Shown here: piece after piece, positions 10,593 to 21,135 of the stretch
How positions within the stretch are numbered: the stretch's first letter is position 1
Layout of the letters: every line of letters starts with the position of its first letter
Origin: Methanoplanus endosymbiosus
GTDB taxonomy: Archaea; Halobacteriota; Methanomicrobia; Methanomicrobiales; Methanomicrobiaceae
Direction: 5' to 3'
Assembly: GCF_024662215.1 (NCBI RefSeq)
Contig: NZ_CP096115.1
Location: 992,001 to 1,056,000 of the forward strand
DNA: 64,000 bases
Notes under the pieces: generated by a model
Told to the model about the DNA's origin: nothing
The model's database searches: none
Seen by the model: the letters and a program-made list of their open reading frames with translations, nothing else
Position numbers and translations under genes: made by a program

Positions 10593-13500
10593 ATGGCATT
10601 TAATGAATTTGAAAAAACAGTTGAAGAGTATATCAAAAACAGGGGAATTACCCTTATTGATGCAGAAAAATGCGAAGGTGAAGAGAAAAAATACGCTCAG
10701 CTCTTCAACAGTCTGGTGGAAGAGGTCGGGAAAAATGAAAGTAAATACAATAAAGAACAGAGAGAATCCGAAAGGCTTCAGAAACGTACAGGGGCACTTT
10801 TAGATTTCAACCCGCAGGGAATTACCGTCCTCGCTGCTGACAAACACAGAATACACCTAAACAAAGAGTACGAACGTATATGGCGTGGAACATATGATGA
10901 ACTGATGGCAAAGAAACTCTACGATTTTGACATAACCATCACAGCCGGAGCAGATTTCTATGCATCATATGAGACAAAAAAGAATGAAATCTCAGATATG
11001 GAGATTAAATGGCCAAACAGAGAAGTTACTTACTTAAGACTATTCCAGACACCAATTCTCAACAATAAAGGTGAGATTGATGTCAACTATTACATCTACC
11101 AGGACTTAACCGAACAGGTTGAGAAGATGAATGACATCAAAAAACTGGAGGAGCAGTCCAAAGCAATTGTTCAGGAAAACCCGATGCCCATTGTCCTCTG
11201 GAATAAGGACATGACAGTCAGGGAGACAAATAAAGCATTTATTAAAATCAGTGGTTTTTCAGAGCTGGAAGCAGAAAATCTCACTATCCGGGATTTCAGG
11301 TATATAAACCAGGCAGGAAAATCAATTGCACAGACAATTGAGACAAAGAAGGCAAGCCACGGCGAAGCCACAATAGAATTCCCTGCCGGAATTAAAACAG
11401 TTGAGAGATACAACATTCCGCTTATGGATGAAAACGGCATGGTTGACTCTGTTTTAACGGTTTACAACGATATAACGGCGTTAAGGGAAGAGATAAACAA
11501 CTCTGAAAAACTTCAGAAGCGTGCGGAGGCATTCTTAAAGGACAACCCTCAGGGAATAACCGTTCTTGCATCCGACAAGCACAGAATTGACCTGAATAAA
11601 GAATATGAGCGTATATGGCGTGGAACATACGATGAACTGATGGCAAAGAAGCTCTATGACTTTGACATCAAAGTTACGGGCGGTGACGACTTCTATGCCT
11701 CATATGAGACAAAGAGAAAGGCAGTCTCAGACCTTGAGATTAAATGGCAGAACGGCGAAATTTCCTACCTCAGGCTCTTCCAGACACCAATCCTTGACGA
11801 AAACGGCAATATTGATGTAAACTACTACATCTACCAGGACCTGACAGAGCATACAAATGAATTAAAAGAGGTCCAGAAGCTGCAGAAGCGTGCAGATACT
11901 TTCTTAAAAGACAACCCACAGGCAATAACTGTCCTTGCTCCGGACAAGCACAGGCTTGATTTAAATAAGGAGTATGAGAGGGCATGGCATGGAACATACG
12001 ACGAACTGATGGCAAAGAAACTCTATGACTTTGACATTGACGTTACAGGTGATGACTTCTATGCCTCATATGAGACAAAAAGAAAGGCAGTATCCGACCT
12101 TGAGATCAGGTGGCCTGACCAGACAAAGTCCTACCTCAGACTGTTCCAGACACCGATTCTTGATGAGAACGGCAACATTGACGTAAATTACTATATCTAC
12201 CAGGACAGAACAGCCGAAGTTTCACAGAACCTTTACATGGACAGAGAGGTTAAAAATATTGCAGCAGACCTTGAAGCCATTGCAGAGGGAAGACCGGAGG
12301 ATATGAAGCTTGAAGTTGCTGAAGCTGACAGTTACACAAGAGAGATCAGAGATCAGTTCCTTGAGATTACATCCTCAATAGGAGATGTAAACGAAAGCCT
12401 CGCCAAACTTTTAGCCGACATTAATGCTCTTGTCAAAGCAGGAGAAAACGGAGAACTCAACTTCAGTGCAGATTCAGGCAAATATCAGGGTGCATATATT
12501 GACATAATCGAAGGAGTAAACAGCCTTCTTGTAACAGCCGCAGTGCCGGTGAATGAATCCTTAAAGATCTGTGACAGCTTTGCGGATGCTGACTTTACTG
12601 CAAGATTCTCTGATGATATTAAGGTAAAAGGGGACTTTTTGAGGCTTAAAGAGGCACTCAACAACATCGGAATAAATGTATCTGAAAATGTGAAGAAGTC
12701 TGTCGATGTTACAAGGCAGATTGCAGTTAACTCTGATGAAGTAGGAAAAGGAACTGATGAAGTAGCAAAGGCCGCAGAAGCGGTTGCGAACACAAGCCAG
12801 AAGGCAGCAGACCTGACAAAAGATCTCCTGATAAATATCGAGGATATAAACCGGCAGATTGCGGACCTTTCAGCATCAAACGAAGAGATTGCAAGCACCT
12901 CACAGGAAGTATTCAATGCTGCAAACAACGTTGTCGAGATAGGCAAAGAGGCACAGGGACTTGGAAATGATGCCAATGCCAAGATGGGCCACGTTGAAAG
13001 AATAGCAAAAGAGAGTGTTAATGAGATAAATGAGCTGACTGAGAAGGTAAAAGAGGTCAGCAATGTTGTTAAGCTGATAAACGACATCACCGGCCAGATT
13101 AACCTCCTTGCACTCAATGCTGCCATTGAAGCAGCACGTGCGGGAGAACACGGACGTGGCTTTGCAGTAGTTGCCGGAGAGGTCAAAAACCTCGCAGGAG
13201 AGGCAAGGGCAGCAGCAGATTCAATAGGAAGCGTTGTTTCGATGGTTCAGACAAGCAGTGAAAAGACTGCAAATGCAATCAATAACGCCAACAATGAGAT
13301 CGTTGACGGTGTCGGAAGTGTCACAAAAACCATTGAGGTACTCAATACCATCATTAAAAATGCAGGACAGGTCACAACCGATATAGGCGAGATCACAAGA
13401 GCTATTGAGGATCAGGCAAACATATCAAACAATGTTGTAAGATCAGTTGACAGCGGAACCGAGAAGACAAAAGAGGTCCGGAGAGAAGCAGAGGAACTTG

Positions 13501-13613
13501 CAGCCCTTGCAGAAGAGGCAAGCGCCTCTGTGGAAGAGATTGGAAGTGCAATACATGAAGTAAATGCACTTGTAAAGGATCTCAATACAGCAAATGCTAA
13601 ATTTAAGTACTGA
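10593..13613 (+). CDS. soluble four-PAS methyl-accepting chemotaxis protein
   Basis: Cytoplasmic chemoreceptor of 1006 residues, no membrane segment. It has three homologous PAS domains, each opening LQKR and containing LNKEYER and [16 protein letters not shown], at about 62-175, 307-425 and 430-548. A fourth, different PAS ([19 protein letters not shown], about 190-300) is inserted between the first and second. The second and third copies are 369 bases (123 codons) apart in near-identical DNA, so this is recent internal duplication. A HAMP-type linker and the usual signalling tip follow. Unlike the receptors at 6811 and 16669 these PAS domains have no Cys quartet, implying a different cue. 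AAAGGTG before ATG fixes the start. Confidence 0.94.
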   Translation: MAFNEFEKTVEEYIKNRGITLIDAEKCEGEEKKYAQLFNSLVEEVGKNESKYNKEQRESERLQKRTGALLDFNPQGITVLAADKHRIHLNKEYERIWRGTYDELMAKKLYDFDITITAGADFYASYETKKNEISDMEIKWPNREVTYLRLFQTPILNNKGEIDVNYYIYQDLTEQVEKMNDIKKLEEQSKAIVQENPMPIVLWNKDMTVRETNKAFIKISGFSELEAENLTIRDFRYINQAGKSIAQTIETKKASHGEATIEFPAGIKTVERYNIPLMDENGMVDSVLTVYNDITALREEINNSEKLQKRAEAFLKDNPQGITVLASDKHRIDLNKEYERIWRGTYDELMAKKLYDFDIKVTGGDDFYASYETKRKAVSDLEIKWQNGEISYLRLFQTPILDENGNIDVNYYIYQDLTEHTNELKEVQKLQKRADTFLKDNPQAITVLAPDKHRLDLNKEYERAWHGTYDELMAKKLYDFDIDVTGDDFYASYETKRKAVSDLEIRWPDQTKSYLRLFQTPILDENGNIDVNYYIYQDRTAEVSQNLYMDREVKNIAADLEAIAEGRPEDMKLEVAEADSYTREIRDQFLEITSSIGDVNESLAKLLADINALVKAGENGELNFSADSGKYQGAYIDIIEGVNSLLVTAAVPVNESLKICDSFADADFTARFSDDIKVKGDFLRLKEALNNIGINVSENVKKSVDVTRQIAVNSDEVGKGTDEVAKAAEAVANTSQKAADLTKDLLINIEDINRQIADLSASNEEIASTSQEVFNAANNVVEIGKEAQGLGNDANAKMGHVERIAKESVNEINELTEKVKEVSNVVKLINDITGQINLLALNAAIEAARAGEHGRGFAVVAGEVKNLAGEARAAADSIGSVVSMVQTSSEKTANAINNANNEIVDGVGSVTKTIEVLNTIIKNAGQVTTDIGEITRAIEDQANISNNVVRSVDSGTEKTKEVRREAEELAALAEEASASVEEIGSAIHEVNALVKDLNTANAKFKY

Positions 13614-13628
13614 ATAATGGTGTAAAAA

Positions 13629-14090
13629 ATGGCTGAAATGAAGGATGTAGTGCAGTTTGAGATTGGAGGAGTGCAGTATGCACTTGACATCCATATCTCA
13701 CGTGAGATTGTCGAGATGATGCCAATTACTCCGGTTCCAAGGGCACCGGCACATATTGCAGGGATTATCAACCTGAGAGGAGAGATAACCAATATCTTAA
13801 ACCTCAACTGTTTGATGGGACTCCCTCCCGGAAATGAGGCAGAAAACCAGAAGATAATCGTCCTTGTATCCGAGGCTGCAAACGGCTCCAATGTCGGACT
13901 CATTGTCGATGATGTACAGAGTGTGCTACAGGTATCTGAAGATGACATTGATCAGATGGATGAAACAATGTCAAAGGAAGCATATGTGAAGGGTATTATC
14001 AAAATAGGAAAGGAAGGGGATGAAAACAAGGATCTTGTCATATGGATTGACATCGCCAAAATCCTTGAAGATACCCTGGTTGAGAACTAA
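13629..14090 (+). CDS. cheW: chemotaxis coupling protein CheW
   Basis: CheW adaptor of 153 residues, 15 bases downstream of the four-PAS receptor, with GGTG as ribosome site. Single CheW domain with the same signature blocks as the other copies. Near-identical to the copies at 9406 and 18910; small changes are confined to surface loops (CLMGLPPGNEAE here). Confidence 0.95.
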   Translation: MAEMKDVVQFEIGGVQYALDIHISREIVEMMPITPVPRAPAHIAGIINLRGEITNILNLNCLMGLPPGNEAENQKIIVLVSEAANGSNVGLIVDDVQSVLQVSEDDIDQMDETMSKEAYVKGIIKIGKEGDENKDLVIWIDIAKILEDTLVEN

Positions 14091-14347
14091 TCAGAACAGA
14101 TTTCAGATAACGGAAAGGGCAGGAATATATATCCGGCAGGAGATCCTTTCCGGCCGGAATCTGAGCAGAAATACTTTTTTTACACAAAAATCAGCCATAT
14201 TACTAATTATTTTACATTTCAGAGAGAAGATAAATTATTGACTGAAATATGATCCGGGCGAACAGAGGTATTTTGCTAATATTAACGAAGGATATAATTA
14301 TTATCAAAGAATAATCATACATTACTGGATTAGCAGGGGTTGGACCA

Positions 14348-16414
14348 ATAAATACAGTTCTCTATGTAGATGACGAACCGGCACTTCTTGAAGTGACAAA
14401 ACTCTTTCTTAAGCAGAAATACAACATTCCGGTTGAGACAAAAAATTCACCGGAGGAAGCCCTAAAATATCTGAATGAGAAAAATGTCGATCTGATCGTC
14501 TCAGATTACGAGATGCCGGATATGAACGGCATAGAATTTTTAAAAATAGTAAAAGAGGAATATCCGGGGATACCATTTATTATTTTTACAGGCAGGGGCA
14601 GGGAAGAAGTCGTAATTGAAGCCCTTAATTACGGGGTAGAATACTATATCCAGAAAGGCGGGGACCCAAAATCACAGTTTGCAGAACTTTCACACAAAAT
14701 AAGGACTGCCATTGAGAAGAAAAAGGCTGATGAAAAACTGCTCATGGATGAAAAGCGGTTTGAAACACTGCTGGAGTTCACCAACAGATCAGACTCTGAT
14801 CTAAAAAGCCTCATGGATTATGCACTTGAGGAAAATATAAAAAATACAGAGAGCACTCACGGCTATTTCGCCTTTGTTGAGGAGGAGAATGACCTTTTAA
14901 AGATGTACTCATGGTCAGTAAATGCAATGGATGAGTGCAGAATAAAAAATATATCCAAAGAATTCCGGATACCAAAGACAGGGCTATGGGGAGAGCCGAT
15001 AAGACAGAGAAGGGCCATAATCACAAATGATTATTCTGCTGATAACCCCGGAAAAAAGGGTCTGCCAAAAGGGCATGTTGGAATAACAAGACATCTCGGT
15101 GTCCCAATATTTGACGGCGAAAAGATAGTCCTGCTTGCCGGTGTCGCAAATAAAGAGAAAGAATACGATGAATCAGACATCCGGCAGATAACTCTCCTGA
15201 TGAAAGGGCTGTGGAATACCATCAGGCAGCACGAATATGAGAGAAAAATTGAAACAGCAAAGAGGGAGCTCAGGGATATAAAGGCAGGGATCAGCCCCGA
15301 TAACAACAGCCCTAAGAAGAATGAGACGAACAGCCATTTAGCTGCATCACCTGAAATCTCCTCAAAAAAAACGGTTGAAACATTCCTGAACACAAACTAC
15401 CTGAACCTAAAAAAACTTCAGGATGTCCAGGATTTACTCTCAGCGGTAACTGGAATATCAATGGTTATTTCATCAGCAGACGGACACCCTGTAACAAAAT
15501 TCAGCAAATCCGGCAGCATATGCGATATTCTCAGTCAGAATTATGAAAAAGCAGGAGAGATCTGCAAAAAACATTCTGTACAGGCCATAGAATACATCAA
15601 AAGAAATAATATTCCAAAAACCTGGGAATGTGAGGCAACAGGACTGATCTGCGGAGCCGTCCCGGTAAATATCTCAGAAGAGCCTGACGGAATATGGTAT
15701 ATCGGCAATTGCAGGATTAAAACGGGATATGAAAAACTTACCCGTTTCCTGAAATCTGTTCAGGCTGACGAAGAGACTTCCAGTAAGATAATAAATGAAT
15801 ACCTGGCCCAAAAAATATATTCAAAAGATGAATTTGAAGACATCATCAGTCTGGTATGGCATCTGAGCATTTATCTCTCCCATATCAAAGATATAAACCT
15901 CAGACAATTAAGAGATGCTGAAGCAAGAGAGAGCTATTATGAAAACTCCGGTAAACTAAAGGAGATGGGACTGAAAATACTGAAAGCAGATTCTATTGAC
16001 GAAATATTCAGAATAATTCTAAGTACTGCAATTGAGGTCTCAGATATGGACTGCGGTGCAATATATATTTACGATGAAAAATCCGGTTCGATGCACCTCA
16101 GGAATTATACCGGATTAACAGAGGAATTCATAAAATACATAGAAAAAACCGTTTTTTGCGACAGATATTACAATAGAATTCTCAAAGGCGACTGCATATA
16201 TGACTGTTGCAGCAATACCTCCGGAGAATACAGCAAAGAGAATTTAGTCCACGAAAATCTTAAGACATCAGGAATAATTCCCATTATTCACTATTCCGGG
16301 ATAAAAGGATGTATTGTAGTCGCATCCCATACAGCAGATCAGATAGAATATGATAAAAAACTCATTCTGGAAGCATTATCTGCACAGGTCGCAGTCAGTA
16401 TTACCAAAGATTAA
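14348..16414 (+). CDS. REC-GAF-PocR-GAF signalling protein without output domain
   Basis: Response-regulator-type integrator. Order: receiver domain (about 1-120; YVDDEP acid pocket, VSDYEMPDMNG with the phospho-Asp, FTGRG, and Lys in YIQKGG), GAF (about 145-280), a PocR sensory domain with several Cys (about 345-525; ATGLICGAVPV, GIWYIGNCR) and a C-terminal GAF (about 540-685). There is no kinase, HTH or cyclase, so it probably acts through contacts. The first ordinary start codon, GTG at 14393, would remove the YVDDEP residues every receiver needs. The frame is open back to 14315 without ATG, GTG or TTG; ATA at 14348, eight bases after GGGG, is my choice, with ATT at 14321 possible. It lies between two receptor-CheW pairs. 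Confidence 0.75.
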   Translation: MNTVLYVDDEPALLEVTKLFLKQKYNIPVETKNSPEEALKYLNEKNVDLIVSDYEMPDMNGIEFLKIVKEEYPGIPFIIFTGRGREEVVIEALNYGVEYYIQKGGDPKSQFAELSHKIRTAIEKKKADEKLLMDEKRFETLLEFTNRSDSDLKSLMDYALEENIKNTESTHGYFAFVEEENDLLKMYSWSVNAMDECRIKNISKEFRIPKTGLWGEPIRQRRAIITNDYSADNPGKKGLPKGHVGITRHLGVPIFDGEKIVLLAGVANKEKEYDESDIRQITLLMKGLWNTIRQHEYERKIETAKRELRDIKAGISPDNNSPKKNETNSHLAASPEISSKKTVETFLNTNYLNLKKLQDVQDLLSAVTGISMVISSADGHPVTKFSKSGSICDILSQNYEKAGEICKKHSVQAIEYIKRNNIPKTWECEATGLICGAVPVNISEEPDGIWYIGNCRIKTGYEKLTRFLKSVQADEETSSKIINEYLAQKIYSKDEFEDIISLVWHLSIYLSHIKDINLRQLRDAEARESYYENSGKLKEMGLKILKADSIDEIFRIILSTAIEVSDMDCGAIYIYDEKSGSMHLRNYTGLTEEFIKYIEKTVFCDRYYNRILKGDCIYDCCSNTSGEYSKENLVHENLKTSGIIPIIHYSGIKGCIVVASHTADQIEYDKKLILEALSAQVAVSITKD

Positions 16415-16668
16415 TAATATATCCATTCCCTCACAGGGACGATAAATATACCTCTCTTTTTCTCTGCCCATAATTTACAGACCACGTCATAATTTCAAAG
16501 CCATAGAGCCGGCAAATACCTTAAGTCAGCCTATTAGCACCAAAGATATAACCATTCCGGCAGGCCGCCCCAACATGCACAAACTATTTATCAGATGATC
16601 TGCCAAGAAGAGTTTATAAGACTCCTTAAAAAGGGTGTAAAATAACCGAAATTCCGGTTGTGATTATC

Positions 16669-18897
16669 ATGGATATAACAGAACTCACAAATAAACTTGA
16701 AAAATATTTGGGTGGCGACATAAGCACATCAGTCGATTTAGACAGAGTTGATGACGAATTAATACCCGTTGGAAAGTTGATCAACAGGCTGATTGAAGAA
16801 AAAAATAATTGCGACAAAAAGGGGGATTATCTTTACAAAACTGTAATTACAGCCCCGATTCCTCTGTTAATGATAGACCAGAATCTCGTAATTGAGGATC
16901 TGAATGATGATTTTATTGAATTATCGGGACTGAATAAAGAGAATATCATCTCACGAAAGATGAGTGATCTCTATTCTGAGTTTAACATCATAAAAATTGA
17001 GGGTGACGGGACAAAGGATGCCCTTGAGAAGAAAAGAAGAACAGAAGGCAGGTTCAACATGACCTTCAGAGGGGAGAAGAGAATAATAAAAGTAGCTGCA
17101 ATCCCCGTCCTTGACGGGAAAGGTCATGTAAGAAATATAAACACAACATGGGTTGATATAACCGATATAGAAAACGAGAGAGCCTGGTTTGAATCAATTC
17201 TTGATGTAATACCATTCCCTGTATCAGTTACAGACATGGATATGAACTGGACCTATTTAAACACTGCAACAGCAAAAATGGCAAATGTCAGTAAAAAAGA
17301 GGCTATCGGCACACAGTGCAGCAGATGGAATGCAAATATATGCAAAACAAAAGACTGCGGTGTCGAATGCTTAAGAAAAGGAAAAGATAAGACATTCTTT
17401 GAGCAGGACGGCGGAAACTTCATGGTGGATGCCGCATGGATCAGGGATGCTGCGGGTAAGAATATCGGCCATGTTGAGATAATTCAGGACATCACCGCAA
17501 CAACAAAAGTGGGGGAATATCTGAAGCAGGAGGTTGCAAAGGTTGCAGCTGACCTTGAATACATAGCAAAAGGGAGATTTGAAGATGTAAAGCTGACTGT
17601 CGGAGAGGCAGACCAATACACAAAGGATGTAAGGGAGCAGTTTGTGGAGATCACAGAATCAATAAGATCTGTAAATGACACCTTCAGAGGGCTTGTTGTT
17701 GAGATTGAGGAACTTGTCACTGCCGGAACAGACGGCAGGCTTGGAGTCAGATCTGATAGTAAAAAGTATCACGGCGAATATGTTGACCTCGTTGAAAACC
17801 TCAATAATTTAATGGATGCCATTGCAACGCCTATAAACGAGGCAATGACCATATGCAACAGTTATGCAGATGCAGACTTTACAGCAAGATTTTCAGACAT
17901 TATTCCTGTAAAAGGTGATTTCCTGAAATTTAAGGAGGCAATAAATGCCATAGGGATAAATGTTGCTGAAGCGATGAAAGTGACAAGCAATGTCACAAAA
18001 CAGATCTCAGCAAACTCATATGAGGTCGGAAAGGGAACTGACGAAGTTGCAAAGGCGGCAGAAGGGGTCGCAAACACAAGCCAGAAAGCGGCAGAACTGA
18101 CAAAAGAACTGCTGATCAGCATTGAGGATATAAACCGGCAGATTGCCGACCTTTCAGCATCCAATGAGGAGATTGCCAGCACATCACAGGAAGTATTCAA
18201 TGCCGCAAACCATGTCGTCGAAATTGGAAAAGAGGCACAGGGACTTGCCAATGATACAAACAAAAAGATGGGCAATGTCGAAAAAATTGCAAAGGAGAGT
18301 GTTGATGAGATATGCGACCTGACTGAGAAGGTAAAGGAAGTCAGCAATGTCGTAAAACTGATAAATGACATCACAGGACAGATTAATCTCCTTGCCCTCA
18401 ATGCAGCCATTGAAGCAGCACGTGCGGGTGAGCACGGACGTGGATTTGCTGTTGTTGCCGGAGAGGTCAAAAACCTTGCAGCAGAGGCCAGAACAGCAGC
18501 AGATTCAATAGGAAGCGTTGTTTCGATGGTTCAGACAAGCAGTGAGAAGACAGCCGGAGCAATTAATAATGCCAACAAAGAGATCGTTGACGGTGTTGAG
18601 AGCGTGACAAAGACACTTGAAGCCCTCAATACAATAATCAGCAATGCCGGACAGGTCACAACCGATATAGGCGAGATCACAAAGGCAATTGAGGACCAGG
18701 CAAATATATCCAACAATGTCGTCCAGTCGGTTGACAAAGGAACATTAAAGACAAAAGAGGTTCAGAGAGAAGCAGAGGAACTTGCAGCCCTTGCAGAAGA
18801 GGCAAGTGCATCTGTAGAAGAGATTGGAAGTGCAATTCATGAAGTAAATGCACTTGTAAAAGAACTTGACACTGCAAATGCCAGATTCAAATACTGA
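16669..18897 (+). CDS. soluble two-PAS methyl-accepting chemotaxis protein
   Basis: Cytoplasmic chemoreceptor of 742 residues, closest to the receptor at 6811 but with one Cys-containing PAS instead of two. Order: HAMP-like N-terminus, PAS 1 (about 55-160), PAS 2 with the C-x7-C-x4-C-x3-C quartet (about 170-285), HAMP-type linker, signalling domain with the conserved tip. The start at 16669 is preferred to the ATC-preceded ATG at 16660 because it gives MDITEL and suits the GGTTGTGATT ribosome site. Its CheW follows after 12 bases. The signalling-domain DNA is strikingly like that of the two previous receptors. Confidence 0.93.
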   Translation: MDITELTNKLEKYLGGDISTSVDLDRVDDELIPVGKLINRLIEEKNNCDKKGDYLYKTVITAPIPLLMIDQNLVIEDLNDDFIELSGLNKENIISRKMSDLYSEFNIIKIEGDGTKDALEKKRRTEGRFNMTFRGEKRIIKVAAIPVLDGKGHVRNINTTWVDITDIENERAWFESILDVIPFPVSVTDMDMNWTYLNTATAKMANVSKKEAIGTQCSRWNANICKTKDCGVECLRKGKDKTFFEQDGGNFMVDAAWIRDAAGKNIGHVEIIQDITATTKVGEYLKQEVAKVAADLEYIAKGRFEDVKLTVGEADQYTKDVREQFVEITESIRSVNDTFRGLVVEIEELVTAGTDGRLGVRSDSKKYHGEYVDLVENLNNLMDAIATPINEAMTICNSYADADFTARFSDIIPVKGDFLKFKEAINAIGINVAEAMKVTSNVTKQISANSYEVGKGTDEVAKAAEGVANTSQKAAELTKELLISIEDINRQIADLSASNEEIASTSQEVFNAANHVVEIGKEAQGLANDTNKKMGNVEKIAKESVDEICDLTEKVKEVSNVVKLINDITGQINLLALNAAIEAARAGEHGRGFAVVAGEVKNLAAEARTAADSIGSVVSMVQTSSEKTAGAINNANKEIVDGVESVTKTLEALNTIISNAGQVTTDIGEITKAIEDQANISNNVVQSVDKGTLKTKEVQREAEELAALAEEASASVEEIGSAIHEVNALVKELDTANARFKY

Positions 18898-18909
18898 GAG
18901 GAGATTAAT

Positions 18910-19371
18910 ATGGCTGAAATGAAAGATGTCGTACAGTTTGAAATAGGAGGAGTGCAGTATGCACTTGATATACATATTTCAAGAGAGATTGTTGAAATGA
19001 TGACGATAACGCCTGTGCCAAGGGCACCGGCACACATCGCAGGAATAATCAACCTCAGAGGCGAGATAACCAATATACTAAACCTCAATTATTTAATGGG
19101 GCTTCCCGCCGGAAATAAGGCAGAAAACCAGAAGATCATCGTCCTTGTTCCGGAAGCCGCAAACGGCTCAAATGTAGGTCTTATTGTGGATGACGTACAG
19201 AGCGTGCTTCAGGTATCTGAAGATGACATAGACCAGATGGATGAGACGATGTCAAAGGAAGCATATGTAAAGGGCATTATTAAGATCGGAAAGGAAGGGG
19301 ATGAAAAGAAGAACCTTGTAATCTGGATGGATATTGCAAAAATATTATCAGATACCCTTACAGAAGCCTAA
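18910..19371 (+). CDS. cheW: chemotaxis coupling protein CheW
   Basis: Fourth CheW adaptor (153 residues), 12 bases after its receptor, with GAGGAG as ribosome site. Same blocks as its paralogues, except that MMPITPVPRAP reads MMTITPVPRAP here (Pro to Thr). It closes the chemoreceptor region; the stressosome-like operon starts about 145 bases further on. Confidence 0.95.
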   Translation: MAEMKDVVQFEIGGVQYALDIHISREIVEMMTITPVPRAPAHIAGIINLRGEITNILNLNYLMGLPAGNKAENQKIIVLVPEAANGSNVGLIVDDVQSVLQVSEDDIDQMDETMSKEAYVKGIIKIGKEGDEKKNLVIWMDIAKILSDTLTEA

Positions 19372-19516
19372 AAATTAAAACCTTAAATTTAAAAACAGAT
19401 TTTTTTAAAGAGAGATCAGGACATCCTGATAAATAAACAGATAAATAAACTATTTAATATCCGGAAACAACTGCTATCTCCGGATAAATACCCAAATATA
19501 CAGACAGGTGGTTAAT

Positions 19517-20353
19517 ATGAAGAAAACAGAAGAACAACTGAAAAAAGAGCTTACAGAGAGAGAAAAAGAGTTAGTTTTCCTTCACAGCATATCAAATATT
19601 GTGGACAGTCAAGGCAAAAACGCTGATAACATCATCGTGGAAATAATAAAACGCCTCCCCGGCGCATTGCAGTATCCTGATATTGCATGTGCAGAGGTCA
19701 ATTTAAAGGGACAGAAATTCAGAACCGAACCATTCAGGGAGACTGAATGGAATATGTCAGAGCAGCTTAAGGTTGAAGGAAGAGCAGTTGGTGAGATCAC
19801 AGTCTATTACATGGAAGAAAAGCCAGGCTTTGATAAAGATCCGTTCTTAAAAGAGGAAAAAACTCTGCTTGAGATACTTTCTGAAAGGATGAGCAAAATA
19901 ATTGAGAGGATGTGGTCAGAAGAGGCACTGCTTGAAAAAACAAAGGAGATCATTAAATTATCAACTCCTGTTACACAGATATGGAAGGACATCCTGATTC
20001 TGCCGCTCATCGGCACACTGGATTCTGAGAGAACCCTTCAGATGATGGAAGAGCTTCTGATAAAGATTCGTGATACTGGTGCAAGATTCATCATTATGGA
20101 CGCAACCGGAGTAGGGACAATAGACTCAGCAGTTGCTGCAAATATCCTGAAAACCTCACAGGCTGTAAAGATGCTCGGATCACATATGATCTTTACCGGA
20201 ATTAAACCTGAAGTTGCGATGACAATGGTGCATCTCGGAATAGACCTTGGCGATATAACAACAAGAGCAACCCTTCAGGAAGGTGTAGAATATGCCCTCA
20301 ATGAAAAGGGTCTTACTATTGTCAGAAAGAGCATGGTCATTCAGGAGCATTAG
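19517..20353 (+). CDS. rsbR: RsbR-type stressosome sensor (N-terminal sensor plus STAS)
   Basis: Predicted scaffold and sensor of a stressosome. Residues 1-25 are a coiled coil, about 25-145 a GAF-like sensor (HSISNIV, then the YPDIACAEV strand), followed by a linker helix and a STAS domain from about 165. The STAS part closely follows Bacillus RsbRA: LPLIGTLDSERT, MDATGVGTIDSAVA, FTGIKPEVA, MVHLGIDLGDITT. The Thr phosphorylated in Bacillus (VVDT) is Ser here (TIDS), and the TTRATL segment matches the second site. The sensor is not the non-heme globin of RsbRA. ATG at 19517 has AGGTGG 5 bases upstream, better than GTG at 19508. First gene of a compact operon with rsbS, rsbT and an rsbX fusion. 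Confidence 0.88.
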   Translation: MKKTEEQLKKELTEREKELVFLHSISNIVDSQGKNADNIIVEIIKRLPGALQYPDIACAEVNLKGQKFRTEPFRETEWNMSEQLKVEGRAVGEITVYYMEEKPGFDKDPFLKEEKTLLEILSERMSKIIERMWSEEALLEKTKEIIKLSTPVTQIWKDILILPLIGTLDSERTLQMMEELLIKIRDTGARFIIMDATGVGTIDSAVAANILKTSQAVKMLGSHMIFTGIKPEVAMTMVHLGIDLGDITTRATLQEGVEYALNEKGLTIVRKSMVIQEH

Positions 20354-20356
20354 GCC

Positions 20357-20719
20357 ATGGACAGAATACCAATTCTGAAACTGCAAAGCTATCTTCTCGT
20401 CTCCATTCAGACAGATCTCCATGATCTGATAATCACTGCCCTTCAGGAGGATATTCTTGAGGAGATATCAAAAACAGGGGCCAGAGGAGTACTGATAGAC
20501 ATATCTGCCCTTGACATTGTGGATTCATTTATGGCAAGGACACTGAGGGACTGCGGCATTATGGCCGGACTTTTGGGTGCAAAGGTTGTTATAACAGGGA
20601 TTCAGCCGGCAGTTGCCATAACACTTGTGGACCTTGGGCTTGACCTCTCCGGGATAACAACCGCATGTGACATTGACAGCGGCTTTGAGATATTGCAGGA
20701 AATTTCCGCGGGGAGATGA
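20357..20719 (+). CDS. rsbS: RsbS-type single-STAS stressosome protein
   Basis: A 120-residue single STAS domain matching RsbS in length and motifs: IPILKLQSYLLVSIQTDL, VLIDISALDIVDSFMAR, ITGIQPAVAITLVDLGLDL. Ser57 in DIVDSF is in the position of the Ser that RsbT phosphorylates in Bacillus. It lies 3 bases after rsbR and overlaps rsbT by 4 bases (ATGA), so translation is probably coupled. In the known system RsbR and RsbS build the core and hold RsbT until stress; the same is inferred here. Confidence 0.9.
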   Translation: MDRIPILKLQSYLLVSIQTDLHDLIITALQEDILEEISKTGARGVLIDISALDIVDSFMARTLRDCGIMAGLLGAKVVITGIQPAVAITLVDLGLDLSGITTACDIDSGFEILQEISAGR

Positions 20720-21135
20720 GAGGATATTACGGAGTTAGTATGTTTCTTAAATCTGTGGAGATAAAAGATGAAAGCGATATTCTCACCTCAAGGAGGATGG
20801 TCAGGGATGCTTCTTCAGGCATGGGATTTGGAATAGTGGACCAGACAAAACTTGCAACAGCAGCTTCCGAACTGTCCCGGAATATATACAGATATGCAGG
20901 ATGCGGAACGGTCATCATTGAGAGTGTAGAAAGTCCGAACGGAATAAAAGTAATATTTGAGGATTTTGGGCCTGGGATAGAGGACACAGACATTGCGATG
21001 CAGGAAGGCTATACAACAACTCCGGGAAGCCTTGGCCTTGGTCTTTCCGGATCAAAACGGCTTGTTGATGAGATGAATATCCATTCAGAACCCGAAAAAG
21101 GGACAAGAATTGAAATTATCAAGTACCTGCCATGA
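20716..21135 (+). CDS. rsbT: RsbT-type serine kinase (GHKL ATPase)
   Basis: Small GHKL-fold kinase expected to phosphorylate the STAS proteins encoded just upstream and then leave to signal onward. Visible boxes: N box ELSRNIYRYAG, G1 DFGPGI, G2 region GSLGLGLSGSKRLVDE. The 139-residue length is slightly above the usual ~133; Met-9 (20740, MFLKSVEI) is an alternative start that aligns better. It overlaps rsbS by 4 bases and the next gene by 4 bases. The onward target is unclear because this window shows no RsbU or sigma-factor partner, and archaea have no sigma-B. Confidence 0.9.
   Translation: MRGYYGVSMFLKSVEIKDESDILTSRRMVRDASSGMGFGIVDQTKLATAASELSRNIYRYAGCGTVIIESVESPNGIKVIFEDFGPGIEDTDIAMQEGYTTTPGSLGLGLSGSKRLVDEMNIHSEPEKGTRIEIIKYLP

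Noticed and set aside
14340-14353. TTG at 14340 as start of the response regulator
   Set aside because: It is in the wrong frame and meets TAA after three codons.
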